A DNA stretch of 64,000 nucleotides, taken from NCBI GenBank assembly GCA_963781955.1, contig CAWAHU010000001.1, positions 1,426,001 to 1,490,000 of the forward strand, in the 5' to 3' direction. Positions 16,758 through 25,404 of the stretch are shown in pieces. Under the pieces are notes generated by a model. That model ran no database searches. It was not told the DNA's origin and saw nothing but the letters and a program-made list of their open reading frames with translations. The stretch's first letter is position 1. Each line of letters opens with the position of its first letter. The stretch is from Bog-473 sp963781955 (lineage in GTDB: Bacteria; Actinomycetota; Acidimicrobiia; Acidimicrobiales; RAAP-2). The translations under genes were made by a program, and so were the position numbers.

Positions 16758-17456
16758 ATGGTCGAGGTGCGGGTTCCGATCCACGGTGAGCTGCCGACCT
16801 ACATGGCAACTCCGCCGGGCCAGGGGCCGTGGCCGGGGATCGTTGTCATCCACGATGCCCTTGGGATGAGCCAAGACGTAAAGAACCAGACCAACTGGTT
16901 GGCTGGCGAAGGATACCTGGCCGTCGCACCGGACTTGTTCCATTGGGGCAAGAAGATGCTTTGCCTTCGGTCCATCTTCCGCGACTTGCGTGCCCGCCAA
17001 GGAAGAGCATTCGATGAGGTGGACGCGGTGCGCACCTGGTTGGCGGATCGGGATGACTGCACGGGTCAGATCGGCATCATCGGCTACTGCATGGGTGGCG
17101 GGTTCGCCCTGCTGCTTGCCCCGGGCCACGGCTTCTCGGCGTCGAGCGTCAACTATGGGCAGGTCCCAAAGGACGCTGAGAGCTTCTTGGCCGGCGCATG
17201 TCCGGTTGTCGGCAGCTTCGGCGCGAAGGATCGTACGCTTCATGGTGCCGCGGACCGATTGGAACGTGCGCTAACAGCAAGTGGCGTGGCCCACGACGTG
17301 AAGGAGTACCCGGATGCCGGGCACTCGTTCCTCAACGACCATGACGGAGCTCTGTTCGCAGTGATGGGGAAGGTCATCGGTGGTGGTTACCACGAACCCT
17401 CAGCCCAGGACGCTCGCAGGCGCATCGTCTCCTTCTTCGACGAGCATCTGAAGTAA
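16758..17456 (+). CDS. Dienelactone hydrolase family protein
   Basis: 232 aa, the usual length. The Cys-Asp-His triad of dienelactone hydrolases is present: IGYCMGGGFALL (nucleophile elbow G-x-C-x-G-G), GAKDRTLHG (Asp) and DAGHSFLNDH (His). The start reads MVEVRVPIHGELPTYMATP, as in the family, and GIVVIHDALGM forms the oxyanion side. It would open lactones or esters in the cytoplasm; these enzymes are typical of aromatic-compound breakdown but no pathway genes are adjacent. A GGAG lies upstream of the ATG. Confidence 0.92.
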   Translation: MVEVRVPIHGELPTYMATPPGQGPWPGIVVIHDALGMSQDVKNQTNWLAGEGYLAVAPDLFHWGKKMLCLRSIFRDLRARQGRAFDEVDAVRTWLADRDDCTGQIGIIGYCMGGGFALLLAPGHGFSASSVNYGQVPKDAESFLAGACPVVGSFGAKDRTLHGAADRLERALTASGVAHDVKEYPDAGHSFLNDHDGALFAVMGKVIGGGYHEPSAQDARRRIVSFFDEHLK

Positions 17457-17472
17457 GTGGTGGCGCAATACC

Positions 17473-17508
17473 GGTGCGTCCTCAAGGGAGGCAGGCGTAC
17501 TGGGGCAG
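17473..17508 (+). repeat. Short hairpin repeat s6 (diverged)
   Basis: GGTGCGTCCTCAAGGGAGG, then AGGCGTACTGGGGCA. Only 17 bp after the dienelactone hydrolase stop. Confidence 0.5.
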
Positions 17509-17627
17509 GGTGTGCCCAGATCGAACTTCATGCCACGGGACTACGGGTTATCTGGAAGGCGGGTGAGCCCCTCGCATTTCGCGTATAGAACTCGAATACT
17601 TGATATCCGAGATAAGGAGCCCACGAC

Positions 17628-18407
17628 ATGCGCATCGCGGTGGCTGGTGGTACCGGGGCGGTTGGCAAGTACGTGGTTCAAGCAGCCAGCGAGGCTGGCC
17701 ACGAGGTGGTGTCCATCGGCCGGAGTACGGGGGTGAATGCGCGCACGGGTCAGGGGTTAGCCGACGCCCTGAAAGGTGTGGAGGTGATCGTTGACACCAC
17801 CAATGCCGGTACGACCAGTCGAGCCAAGGCTACGGCCTTCTTCACCGACGTCACCGCTCAGCTGCAGTCGGTCGGAGCAGCGCAAGGAGTGTCGCACGTG
17901 GTGATTCTCTCCATTGTGGGCTTGGAGCGGGTTACTGGTTTCGGGTACTACCAAGCGAAGCTGGCCCAAGAAGCAGCCGCGATCGCCGGGCCGCTGCCGG
18001 TGAGCATCGTACGGGCGACCCAGTTCCACGAGTTTCCCGCACAGATTCTGGCACGCGCCCGCTTGGGACCATTGGCTCTCGTACCCGTCATGAGGATCCA
18101 ACCGGTTGCCGCCCGTGTCGTTGGAGAGGCACTTGTCGAGTCGGCAGTGAGAGCAACGGGGGCCGCAGGGGAAGCGACGATCGAAATTGCAGGCCCTGAA
18201 GAGAGGGACTTGGTTACGATGGCTCGCGCCATCGCACGAAAGCGACAGTGGCGAATGTCCGTAGCTCCGCTCCGTGTGCCGGGTGGCGCGGGAAAGTCCA
18301 TGCGTGCCGGAGGTCTGCTCCCGTTGTCTGGAGCGCGCGTCATCGGCCCGAGTTTCGACGAGTGGCTCATGAGTGAGGATTTTGACGCTACGTCGCCTGA
18401 ACTCTGA
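17628..18407 (+). CDS. NAD(P)-binding atypical SDR (NmrA-like) protein
   Basis: 259 aa with AAGGAG before the ATG. The Rossmann motif is VAGGTGAVGKYVVQAA (GxxGxxG). DTTNAGTTSRAKATAFFTD and SHVVILSIVGLERV fit the atypical short-chain dehydrogenases (NmrA/SDR_a5 group), and YYQAKLAQEAA carries the YxxxK motif, so catalysis is possible. Proteins of this group reduce quinones or act as redox sensors. It stands alone. Substrate unknown. Confidence 0.9.
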   Translation: MRIAVAGGTGAVGKYVVQAASEAGHEVVSIGRSTGVNARTGQGLADALKGVEVIVDTTNAGTTSRAKATAFFTDVTAQLQSVGAAQGVSHVVILSIVGLERVTGFGYYQAKLAQEAAAIAGPLPVSIVRATQFHEFPAQILARARLGPLALVPVMRIQPVAARVVGEALVESAVRATGAAGEATIEIAGPEERDLVTMARAIARKRQWRMSVAPLRVPGGAGKSMRAGGLLPLSGARVIGPSFDEWLMSEDFDATSPEL

Positions 18408-18498
18408 ACGCACTCTCGGGCGGTCCGCTCAGTTCGCTCCTTGGCTCGCCATGTGACGAGCTGCCATTCGGGCTCGTCGCCGGATCCGGCTTTGATAT

Positions 18499-18981
18499 TC
18501 ACCAGACCTTCTTGGCGTACAACTCGGTACCAAGCTCCTCCCATCCCCCGCGAGCTGCTTCAAGGCGCCACCGGATGGCTCGGAGTGCCGACACCGTGAG
18601 CGGTGTATGCACCGGCCCACGTGACCTATCACGAGGGAAGTGCGCCAACAACCGATCCATGTCCCCCGGCGTGAGGTCCGCTGCCAACGGCACGAAGCTC
18701 ACCGGCTCGCTGTGCAGCACCGCATGGCGTTCAGCAAGGCCCAGTGAAGCGGCCTCGAGCCAAGCGTCCGCTCTCGTCCGCAGCGCATCGTCGGGCTGGT
18801 CTTGAAGCGCCTCGCGTGCCTGCTTGATGCGCGTGCCGGTCGCCGTGCCGCGGTAGTCGTTGGTTGGCTCGATGCACTGGCACACGAAGTAGACGACGTC
18901 CTCGAAGTTGATCGCAGTCCATGTGAGCTTGCCCAGTTCAAAAAGGACGTCGTCGCCAGGCTGCTCATGGGGGCCAGTCAC
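18499..18981 (-). CDS. Hypothetical protein
   Basis: 160 aa, mostly helical, no signal peptide and no motif I recognise. Notable stretches are ELGKLTWTAINFEDVVYFVC near the start, a long basic and acidic helix (RIKQAREALQDQPDD) and RAIRWRLEAARGGWEEL near the end. The shape recalls proteins of unknown function that sense or modify host processes, but nothing specific supports that. It lies 12 bp after the DUF4429 gene on the same strand, so the two probably form an operon and may act together. Confidence 0.65.
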   Translation of the reverse strand: MTGPHEQPGDDVLFELGKLTWTAINFEDVVYFVCQCIEPTNDYRGTATGTRIKQAREALQDQPDDALRTRADAWLEAASLGLAERHAVLHSEPVSFVPLAADLTPGDMDRLLAHFPRDRSRGPVHTPLTVSALRAIRWRLEAARGGWEELGTELYAKKVW

Positions 18982-18993
18982 GCCTCCTCCCGT

Positions 18994-19521
18994 CTACAGT
19001 GTCTCGAGGAGTGCTGCCCTCTTCGCAGCGAATTCCTCGTCGGTGAGTGAGCCGCTCCGATGGAGTTCGGCCAGCTTCGTCAAGTGCTCTGCTGGATCGG
19101 CCGGTGCTGGTGCTGGTGCTGGCGCAGCCGTCGCTCTGCTCGGGGCGTGATGCTGCGCAAGGGCTTCCTCGATTGCAGTCTTCAGGGCGAGGAACTCATC
19201 CACTTGCGATTTCGCGACGATCACTGCGTTCTCGTCTTTGCCAGCTGAAATCGTCTGGTTGCCAAACCGAGAGCCAGACTCGTTGCCGCCGGGGACGGTG
19301 AAGGAGATGTACCCGCGCACGACCGCTGACGGCGCCTTCCAACGCACGGATGTGATCTGCGTCACAGCGAGCTTCTTCTCGCCTTTCCCGACAGTCGCAC
19401 GGGCGTAGAACCCCTTCGTCCTGTCGATCGTCACCCACGTCCCGTCGAAGATCACGGTGCCGTTCACGCCCTTACACCGGATGACCCCAGGGGGCAGTTC
19501 CTCCTCGGGCTTCCTACCCAC
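18994..19521 (-). CDS. DUF4429 and SHOCT domain protein
   Basis: 175 aa. The first 115 residues (VNGTVIFDGTWVTIDRTKGF, VTQITSVRWKAPSAVVRGYI) match the DUF4429 pattern, a small PH-like beta domain. After a low-complexity Ala/Pro linker the C-terminal 35 residues (LTKLAELHRSGSLTDEEF) are a SHOCT module, a short helical hairpin that mediates oligomerisation. This domain pair is common in actinobacteria and phage. Its start region overlaps nothing; the acyl-CoA ligase is read divergently from about 200 bp away. Function unknown. Confidence 0.85.
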   Translation of the reverse strand: MGRKPEEELPPGVIRCKGVNGTVIFDGTWVTIDRTKGFYARATVGKGEKKLAVTQITSVRWKAPSAVVRGYISFTVPGGNESGSRFGNQTISAGKDENAVIVAKSQVDEFLALKTAIEEALAQHHAPSRATAAPAPAPAPADPAEHLTKLAELHRSGSLTDEEFAAKRAALLETL

Positions 19522-19720
19522 GCTGACCTCCTCTTTGCCCCACTGCCGTTGCAGACGCAGAGTAGATCAGACGCGGGGCGCGGTCTATGCCTGTCTGCCG
19601 AACGAGCTGGTGGACACGCTCGGGCGCCTCGCTCCACATCATCCCTTCCCAGTTGGACGAGTTCCGGGGGCTCATGGCACATACTGGGTTAGGTGGCGCC
19701 GGAGCACCAAGGGGGCGACT

Positions 19721-21250
19721 GTGAGTTTCAATATTTCGTGCATAATCCGAGAAGCTTCCCGGCAGTACCCAGAGAAGGCCGCGGCGCTGCATGCGAACGG
19801 CGCTCTTACCTTCCGTGAGCTCGACGAGCTCTCCGACCGATTGGCCGCGGGGCTCCAACATGCCGGTGTCGTACCCGGCAACTGCGTTGCGCTCCAGCTC
19901 CCGAATCTTCCCGAGTTCCTCGTTGCCTATTTCGGCATCCTAAAGGCGGGTGCTGTGGTCGTTCCGATGAACGTCCTCCTGAAAGCCCCCGAGGTTGAGT
20001 TCTATCTGGCCAACTCAGGCGCCCAGGTATTCATCACGTTCGCGATGTTCGCCGGCGAGGCCCTGAAGGGCGCTGAACAAGCCAACGTGGACAAGGTCTA
20101 TGTCTTCGGAAGCACCGAGTTCACCGAGAGAGTGATGCCTTTCTCTGAGCTTACGGACAGTCCATCCGGTCCTGTGTTCGAGCCCCGCTCACCGATGGAC
20201 ACCGCGGTCATCGTCTACACCTCGGGGACTACCGGGACTCCGAAGGGCGCGGAGTTGACACATTTCCAGCTCTACATGAATTCCGATATCCCAGGGAGGA
20301 TCTTCGGGGTCGAAGAAAGCGACATCGTCATCGTCGCCGTCCCGCTCTTCCACGTCTTTGGACTGTCGAGCATCCTGAACATCGTCGTGCGCTTTGGGGC
20401 AACCATGGTGCTGCTTCCCCGGTTCGACTCTACGGCTGTCCTCCAATCGATCATGAAGTACCGTGCCACCATCTTTGAGGGCGTGCCCACGATGTACGTC
20501 GATCTGCTGTCGCAGTCCGATTTCGATGACTACGACCTGTCTTCGTTGCGCGTCGCGATATCCGGTGGAGCCGCGATCCCCGCTGAGGTTCTCGAGGAGT
20601 TCGAACGCCGGGCGGGCGTGGTGATCCTCGAGGGCTATGGACTCTCGGAGACCGCGTCCGCGGCCACGTTCAACCAGAGCGCCGCCGAACGCAAGGCGTA
20701 CAGCGTCGGAAAGCCGATCTGGGCCACCGAGGTCGCGATCTGGGATAAGAACGACCAGCCACTGCCCTCTGGCAAGGAAAACGTAGGTGAGATCGTCATC
20801 CGCGGCTACAACGTCATGAAGGGCTATCACGGCCGGCCCGATGCCGACGCGGATTCCTTCACCGGCGAGTGGTTCCACACCGGTGACCTCGGCTATGTCG
20901 ATGACGAGGGGTTCTTCTTCATCGTGGACCGTAAGAACGAGCTGATCATTCGCGGTGGCTACAACGTGTATCCACGTGAGATCGAAGAGGTTCTCTACAC
21001 CCACCCGGCGATCTTCGAGGCGGCAGTGCTCGGCATGGCTGACCCGAGGTTGGGTGAGGAGGTGATTGCCTTCGTCTCGTTGCGAAGCGGGGCCATAGCG
21101 AGTCGCTCAGAGATCATCGACTACGTCAAAGAGCGCGTGGCGGCCTACAAGTACCCGCGCCGGGTCGAAATCCGCGACATCCTTCCCAAGGGGTCGACGG
21201 GCAAGATCTTGAAGACAGAGCTCAAAGCCGCCCTGGACGCGCGCGAGTGA
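19721..21250 (+). CDS. Long-chain acyl-CoA ligase (AMP-forming)
   Basis: 509 aa from a GTG with AAGGGGG 7 nt upstream; an earlier in-frame start at 19457 adds unconserved sequence lying over the divergent gene. All adenylation motifs are present: the P-loop YTSGTTGTPKGAELTH, the motif GYGLSETAS, TGDLGYVDDEGFFFIVDRK, and the C-terminal Lys in LPKGSTGKILK. It activates a fatty or aryl acid with ATP and loads it onto CoA. The sequence most resembles long-chain fatty acid ligases (FadD type). It is followed by a short repeat and an unrelated permease, so it is not in an obvious operon. Confidence 0.93.
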   Translation: MSFNISCIIREASRQYPEKAAALHANGALTFRELDELSDRLAAGLQHAGVVPGNCVALQLPNLPEFLVAYFGILKAGAVVVPMNVLLKAPEVEFYLANSGAQVFITFAMFAGEALKGAEQANVDKVYVFGSTEFTERVMPFSELTDSPSGPVFEPRSPMDTAVIVYTSGTTGTPKGAELTHFQLYMNSDIPGRIFGVEESDIVIVAVPLFHVFGLSSILNIVVRFGATMVLLPRFDSTAVLQSIMKYRATIFEGVPTMYVDLLSQSDFDDYDLSSLRVAISGGAAIPAEVLEEFERRAGVVILEGYGLSETASAATFNQSAAERKAYSVGKPIWATEVAIWDKNDQPLPSGKENVGEIVIRGYNVMKGYHGRPDADADSFTGEWFHTGDLGYVDDEGFFFIVDRKNELIIRGGYNVYPREIEEVLYTHPAIFEAAVLGMADPRLGEEVIAFVSLRSGAIASRSEIIDYVKERVAAYKYPRRVEIRDILPKGSTGKILKTELKAALDARE

Positions 21251-21326
21251 TCACTATCAGGCTGTGCTCCGTTCGCACCTGTGGCAGGACTGGCGGCTCG
21301 AAAGAATGGATCAGCGATTGGCGAAG

Positions 21327-21350
21327 CCCAGTCCTGGCGTTCTGGGGCAC
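21327..21350 (+). repeat. Short hairpin repeat (3' half only)
   Basis: CCCAGTCCTGGCGTTCTGGG then GCAC, matching the core of s13 at 43318. 77 bp after the ligase stop. Confidence 0.5.
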
Positions 21351-21549
21351 CCTCCGGCGCCATGAGAAGACTTCTCTAGGAGCCCCCGGCGACTGATCCC
21401 CGCCCTGCAGGCAGCGTCGACTGGTCGTGACCCGGTCGACGCTGCCTGACGTGGTGCCAGCACGAGAGCGGCCCGCGGGCTAGCCACCTTGGTGCGCTGC
21501 CCTCGATCTGCGACGCTGAGGCGAAGGCTGAGAGCGAGGAGGGCATTTC

Positions 21550-23976
21550 GTGCGGTCCGTCGGGATGGTCTTCCTCGCACAATTGCGCCACCGATGGCGC
21601 TCCTGGCTCGCCGTTGCGTTCCTGATCAGCCTGGTGGGCGGGGTCGTCATGGCCGCCATGGCCGCCGGGCAGCGCACCGATTCGGCCATCCCGAGGTTCG
21701 TCGCAGCCCATGGTTTTGACGCCGAGGTGTACTCGATTCTGCCCGCACCCGGGATCTCGCGACTGCCCGGAGTCACGTCGGCCAAGGCGGTGATCGGGCC
21801 CGACAACGGTCCGCCGAAGTGCACCTGTACCCATCCGATCGATCAGTCGAACTTTGGGGTGGCCGCACTGGGCAGGGGAGGGAGATCACCCTTCCTTCTG
21901 GTGTCGGGGCGCCTGCCGGATCCTTCGAATCCCCGCGAGGTGGTGGCTTCGTTCACGCTCCAACATGACGAGGGAGTGCAGTTGGGTACGGTCATCCGCG
22001 TCCCCTTCTACGGTCGGTCGCAGACGTCGGCCGTCAACAACTCCTCCGGGCCCCCGCCCCCGCCAACGGGCCCGACGATCGCCTTCCAGGTGGTGGGATT
22101 CGAGGCGACGGAGTTCGAGTTCCCTTCCGGCGCCGCTCCTAACTACCTCTTGTACGCCTCTCCCGCGTTCACGCGGGAGGTCCTTCCCCGGACGGCGGCC
22201 AGTTACCTCTACTTCGTGCGCCTCCGCCACGGTGCAGCCGACCTTCCCCGCTTCGATGCCGCCGCAAGTGCTCTGGACCCGAGCACGATCTTCACCCTTA
22301 ATGAGGACGCTCAGGTTGCGTCGGTGGAGGCGTCGGTGCACCCCCAAGCGATCGGGTGGTGGCTGCTGGCCGCGCTGGCCGCGCTCGTCGGGCTGGCCGT
22401 CATCGGCCAGGCACTGGGGCGCCAGAGCATCGCCGAGAGCGAGGAATACCCTACCCTGGTCGCACTCGGGATCGAGCGCCGGCAATTGGTCATGCTGGGC
22501 AACGCACGCAGCCTCGCGTTGGGAATCGCTGGCGCACTCGGCGCCGTCGTGATCGCCACCCTGCTCTCCCCGATCGCCCCGCTGGGCGAGGCGCGCGTGG
22601 CCGAAGCATCGACCGGGATCACCTTCGACAAGCTCGTCCTGACGCTGGGCGCGCTCGTCACAGTTGCAGTGGTGACGGCGCTCGGCATCTGGCCGGCCGT
22701 GCGGGCGAGCCGCACCGCGCGCTCGCGGTACCCGATCGTCGATGCCAGGCCCTCGAAGGTGCCTGGCCACTTGGGGTCACTGGGCGCACCACCGAGCATG
22801 GTGATTGGTGTCCGCAACGCGCTCGAGCGCAGGAGTGGCGGGGCCAATGTCCCGGTGGGCAGCGCGCTGCTCGGCACGGTGTTGGCAGTGGTCGCGCTCT
22901 GCGGGACGGCGGTGTTCGGCGCCAGTCTCACGAACCTCACCTCGACGCCGAAGCTCTACGGCGATCCCTTCCAGCTCAATTTCTCGAACACCAACGGTGG
23001 CAGAACGCCCGACCCCACCCTGATGAACAGCCTCGAGCACGACCGGGCCGTCACCGGCATCACCCGAGGGATCGCCCTGCCCGCCATCTCCATCGACAGG
23101 GTCGTGGTCGGGGCCCTCGCCGGAACGCCCATCAGAGGCACGCTCCTCCTCTCGACGGTTGACGGTCACCCGCCCAACGCCATCGGAGAAGTAGGTCTCG
23201 GCGCGACGACGATGCGTGCGGTAGGCGCCCGGCTCGGTTCGGTGGTCCGCGTCACCGTGTCGCTGCCTTCCGGTGGAAGGCGAACGGCGGCCTTCCGGGT
23301 GGTCGCCCAGATGTCGCTGCCCGTGCTCGGCAACGCCGTCGCCCTGGGCAGCGGAGCCGTGTTCACGCTGCCCGGCTACGAAGACGCGGTGTGCCCGCCG
23401 GGTCCCGCCCGAACCACCTGTCGACGAGCGGTGGCGGCGTCGACCAACGGCGGGGTGTTGGCCAGCTTCGTGCCCGGCTCACGAGGACAGGCGGCGATCA
23501 ACCACTATCTCGACAGGTATCGGTCGATCACAACACTCGCGATCACCCCGACATCCCTCATCAACTTTGGGGAAGCGGTCAACTTCCCGCTCATCTTCGG
23601 CGCCATGTTGGCGGTGTTCGGAGCAGCCACGCTGCTTCACCTCTTGGTCGTGAGCGTGTCGCGACGACGACGAGAGGTCGGGCTGCTCAAGGTGGTGGGC
23701 TTCGTCAACCGTCAGGTTGCCTCGACGGTGGCATGGCAGGCGACGACGCTGGCCGTCGCGGGCATCGTGGTCGGCGTCCCGGTGGGGATCGTCGTCGGTC
23801 AGGCGGTCTGGCGCCAGTTCGCCAACAATCTGGGCGCCGTGCCCGTCTCGGTCGTGCCGGTCTGGCTCATTGGCCTGCTGATCGCGGGGGTCCTGCTGGG
23901 GGCCAACCTCATCGCCGTGGCTCCCGCTCTGGTGGCGACACGATCAAAGCCGCGCGACCTCCTGCGAACCGCGTAG
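21550..23976 (+). CDS. FtsX-family ABC transporter permease (MacB-like), orphan
   Basis: 808 aa from a GTG with AGGAGGG 7 nt upstream. The layout is that of the double-FtsX exporters: a transmembrane helix near residue 20 (LAVAFLISLVGGVVMAAMA), a large extracytoplasmic domain to about 265, a three-helix FtsX domain to about 390, a second helix and periplasmic-type domain, and a last FtsX domain containing RRREVGLLKVVGFVNRQV. Such permeases work with a separate ATPase to export lipids, lipoproteins or peptides. No ATPase gene lies on either side, so the partner must be elsewhere or this copy is stranded. Confidence 0.92.
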   Translation: MRSVGMVFLAQLRHRWRSWLAVAFLISLVGGVVMAAMAAGQRTDSAIPRFVAAHGFDAEVYSILPAPGISRLPGVTSAKAVIGPDNGPPKCTCTHPIDQSNFGVAALGRGGRSPFLLVSGRLPDPSNPREVVASFTLQHDEGVQLGTVIRVPFYGRSQTSAVNNSSGPPPPPTGPTIAFQVVGFEATEFEFPSGAAPNYLLYASPAFTREVLPRTAASYLYFVRLRHGAADLPRFDAAASALDPSTIFTLNEDAQVASVEASVHPQAIGWWLLAALAALVGLAVIGQALGRQSIAESEEYPTLVALGIERRQLVMLGNARSLALGIAGALGAVVIATLLSPIAPLGEARVAEASTGITFDKLVLTLGALVTVAVVTALGIWPAVRASRTARSRYPIVDARPSKVPGHLGSLGAPPSMVIGVRNALERRSGGANVPVGSALLGTVLAVVALCGTAVFGASLTNLTSTPKLYGDPFQLNFSNTNGGRTPDPTLMNSLEHDRAVTGITRGIALPAISIDRVVVGALAGTPIRGTLLLSTVDGHPPNAIGEVGLGATTMRAVGARLGSVVRVTVSLPSGGRRTAAFRVVAQMSLPVLGNAVALGSGAVFTLPGYEDAVCPPGPARTTCRRAVAASTNGGVLASFVPGSRGQAAINHYLDRYRSITTLAITPTSLINFGEAVNFPLIFGAMLAVFGAATLLHLLVVSVSRRRREVGLLKVVGFVNRQVASTVAWQATTLAVAGIVVGVPVGIVVGQAVWRQFANNLGAVPVSVVPVWLIGLLIAGVLLGANLIAVAPALVATRSKPRDLLRTA

Positions 23977-24839
23977 GACGGAGGGCACGCCGACTCGCCG
24001 GACACGATCCAGCCCAACCGTGGTCCGGGTCGAGATGGCGCGAAATCGAACGCTTGGATCTGACTTGGCCGTCTCGACCGGGAGCGGACTCAGTCCTGCG
24101 CTGTCCCGAGCTCTGCCGGTAGGGGGCACCCACTTCCGTCGTACTGGGGCACCTCATCCCGTTGGGGCTATCTCGGCCGCCGCCCCACGGCGAGGCGGGC
24201 TGTGCGGTTCCCCGATCCGTGGGGGCAACTCCCGAGGTGTAGAGCTCGATGAGTGCTACGCCATGCCCCGACCCATGGACGAGTTCCTATTGGGGCGGCA
24301 AAATGGGGATTGCGTACCCGATCTTGGGGAGGGTAGGACTTACGGCGCTCATGGCCTCGACGCCTCCTGAGCTAGCCGCGCAGGCAGAGGCACACGGGGT
24401 CATCCAGCCAGTGACCGTCTACGTTGAGGCGTAGGGCGTGTTCTTGGCGAACCCGGCCGAACTCCCGGCAGACGCCCCACATCCGTACGCTGGCGTTGCC
24501 CCGTAACGCCCTGCACCACTCGCAACTACCCGACACCCGACAGGGTCGGCTTGGCGCTCCAGGTCACACACCCGGCAGCACGGTCATTGTCATTTCATCT
24601 GGGGTCAAGCGAGCCATGCTCCTCCAGGGCTCCAGTTCGGTCGGGTACCGGCGGCCGAGGGCCGTCGACGGTGGACGTTCGACTGAACCTGCGCCACCGG
24701 CTGTTGCGGGCACCGTCAAGATTTCTGAACGCGTCCGGCGCTGTAGCTGCCCACAGCGCCGGCGGCTGGGGACACGCGGTCAATCGCGTAGGTGTGGGTG
24801 CACAGCTAGTTGGTCAGCTCCCGGACCGACCTTGTTCGA
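23977..24839. other. Long intergenic stretch, no supported gene
   Basis: About 860 bp. It contains short hairpin repeat s7 at 24124-24152. A 61-codon frame at 24249-24434 ending QAEAHGVIQPVTVYVEA could be a gene tail but has no family resemblance I recognise. No promoter or RNA is evident. Confidence 0.4.
24124..24152 (+). repeat. Short hairpin repeat s7
   Basis: GGGGCACCCACTTCCGTCG followed by TACTGGGGCA. Left arm diverged. Confidence 0.5.
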
Positions 24840-25154
24840 TCAGAGGTCAATCTCGACCCATGTTGATGTCTGCCAGCTGGCCGTCGCTCCAGCTTCGGCG
24901 CCGGATTCCATCATCAGCGCCATTCCCTCGGGATCACCAAGGAACTTGTCGAGTACGCGACCAGCATCGGTGAAATCGTCCGCCTCATGAGTCAGCACGA
25001 AGCTTCCCGCTTGCTGGCCGCTCATGCTGACAATCAGCCGGACGTTCTTCGCTCCGTGCTTCTCCAAGATCGATTTTGACTTCTTGGTCGTTTCTAGGAA
25101 ATCCTCATACCGATCGGGCTTTATGGTCAATGCCGTTACGGAAAGCACCGTCAT
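24840..25154 (-). CDS. Small alpha/beta-barrel (ABM/NIPSNAP-like) protein
   Basis: 104 aa with GAGG a few bases ahead of the ATG. It reads as one ferredoxin-like ABM unit: VTALTIKPDRYEDFLETTKK, VRLIVSMSGQQAGSFVLTHE and MALMMESGAEAGATASWQTS. Proteins of this fold form dimeric barrels and include monooxygenases and heme-binding or detoxifying proteins; no catalytic residue is clear here. The pattern 'helix, KxKxxLEKxGAKNVRL' is like the two units of the 199-aa protein at 32777. Function unknown. Confidence 0.78.
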   Translation of the reverse strand: MTVLSVTALTIKPDRYEDFLETTKKSKSILEKHGAKNVRLIVSMSGQQAGSFVLTHEADDFTDAGRVLDKFLGDPEGMALMMESGAEAGATASWQTSTWVEIDL

Positions 25155-25266
25155 CTCTGCACCTCACTTCTGAGCGGTGGCGTATCCACGTGCTACTTCA
25201 GAGACTCTAAAGGGGTTCTGCTCCATCTGCAATCGGGGTTTAGCACGGTCCCCAAGGTGCGAACGG

Positions 25267-25293
25267 TGGCACCCCTCCGGCGAACTGGGGCAA
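25267..25293 (+). repeat. Short hairpin repeat s8
   Basis: GGCACCCCTCCGGCGAACTG then GGGCA; ACCCC/GGGG arms. Lies in the divergent spacer before the glycosyltransferase. Confidence 0.6.
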
Positions 25294-25404
25294 CCCGGGG
25301 CGGGGGCATCAGATTTGACGCACCTTGCCCTGTTCCAGGGAGGTGGGTGACGGATCTCAGCTGTCATTCCTGGAGCGTCTTTGTCGCGCGAGGCTGAGGT
25401 GTAC

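Noticed and set aside
24249..24434. 61-codon open frame
   Set aside because: No ribosome site, family resemblance or conserved neighbours; too little to call.
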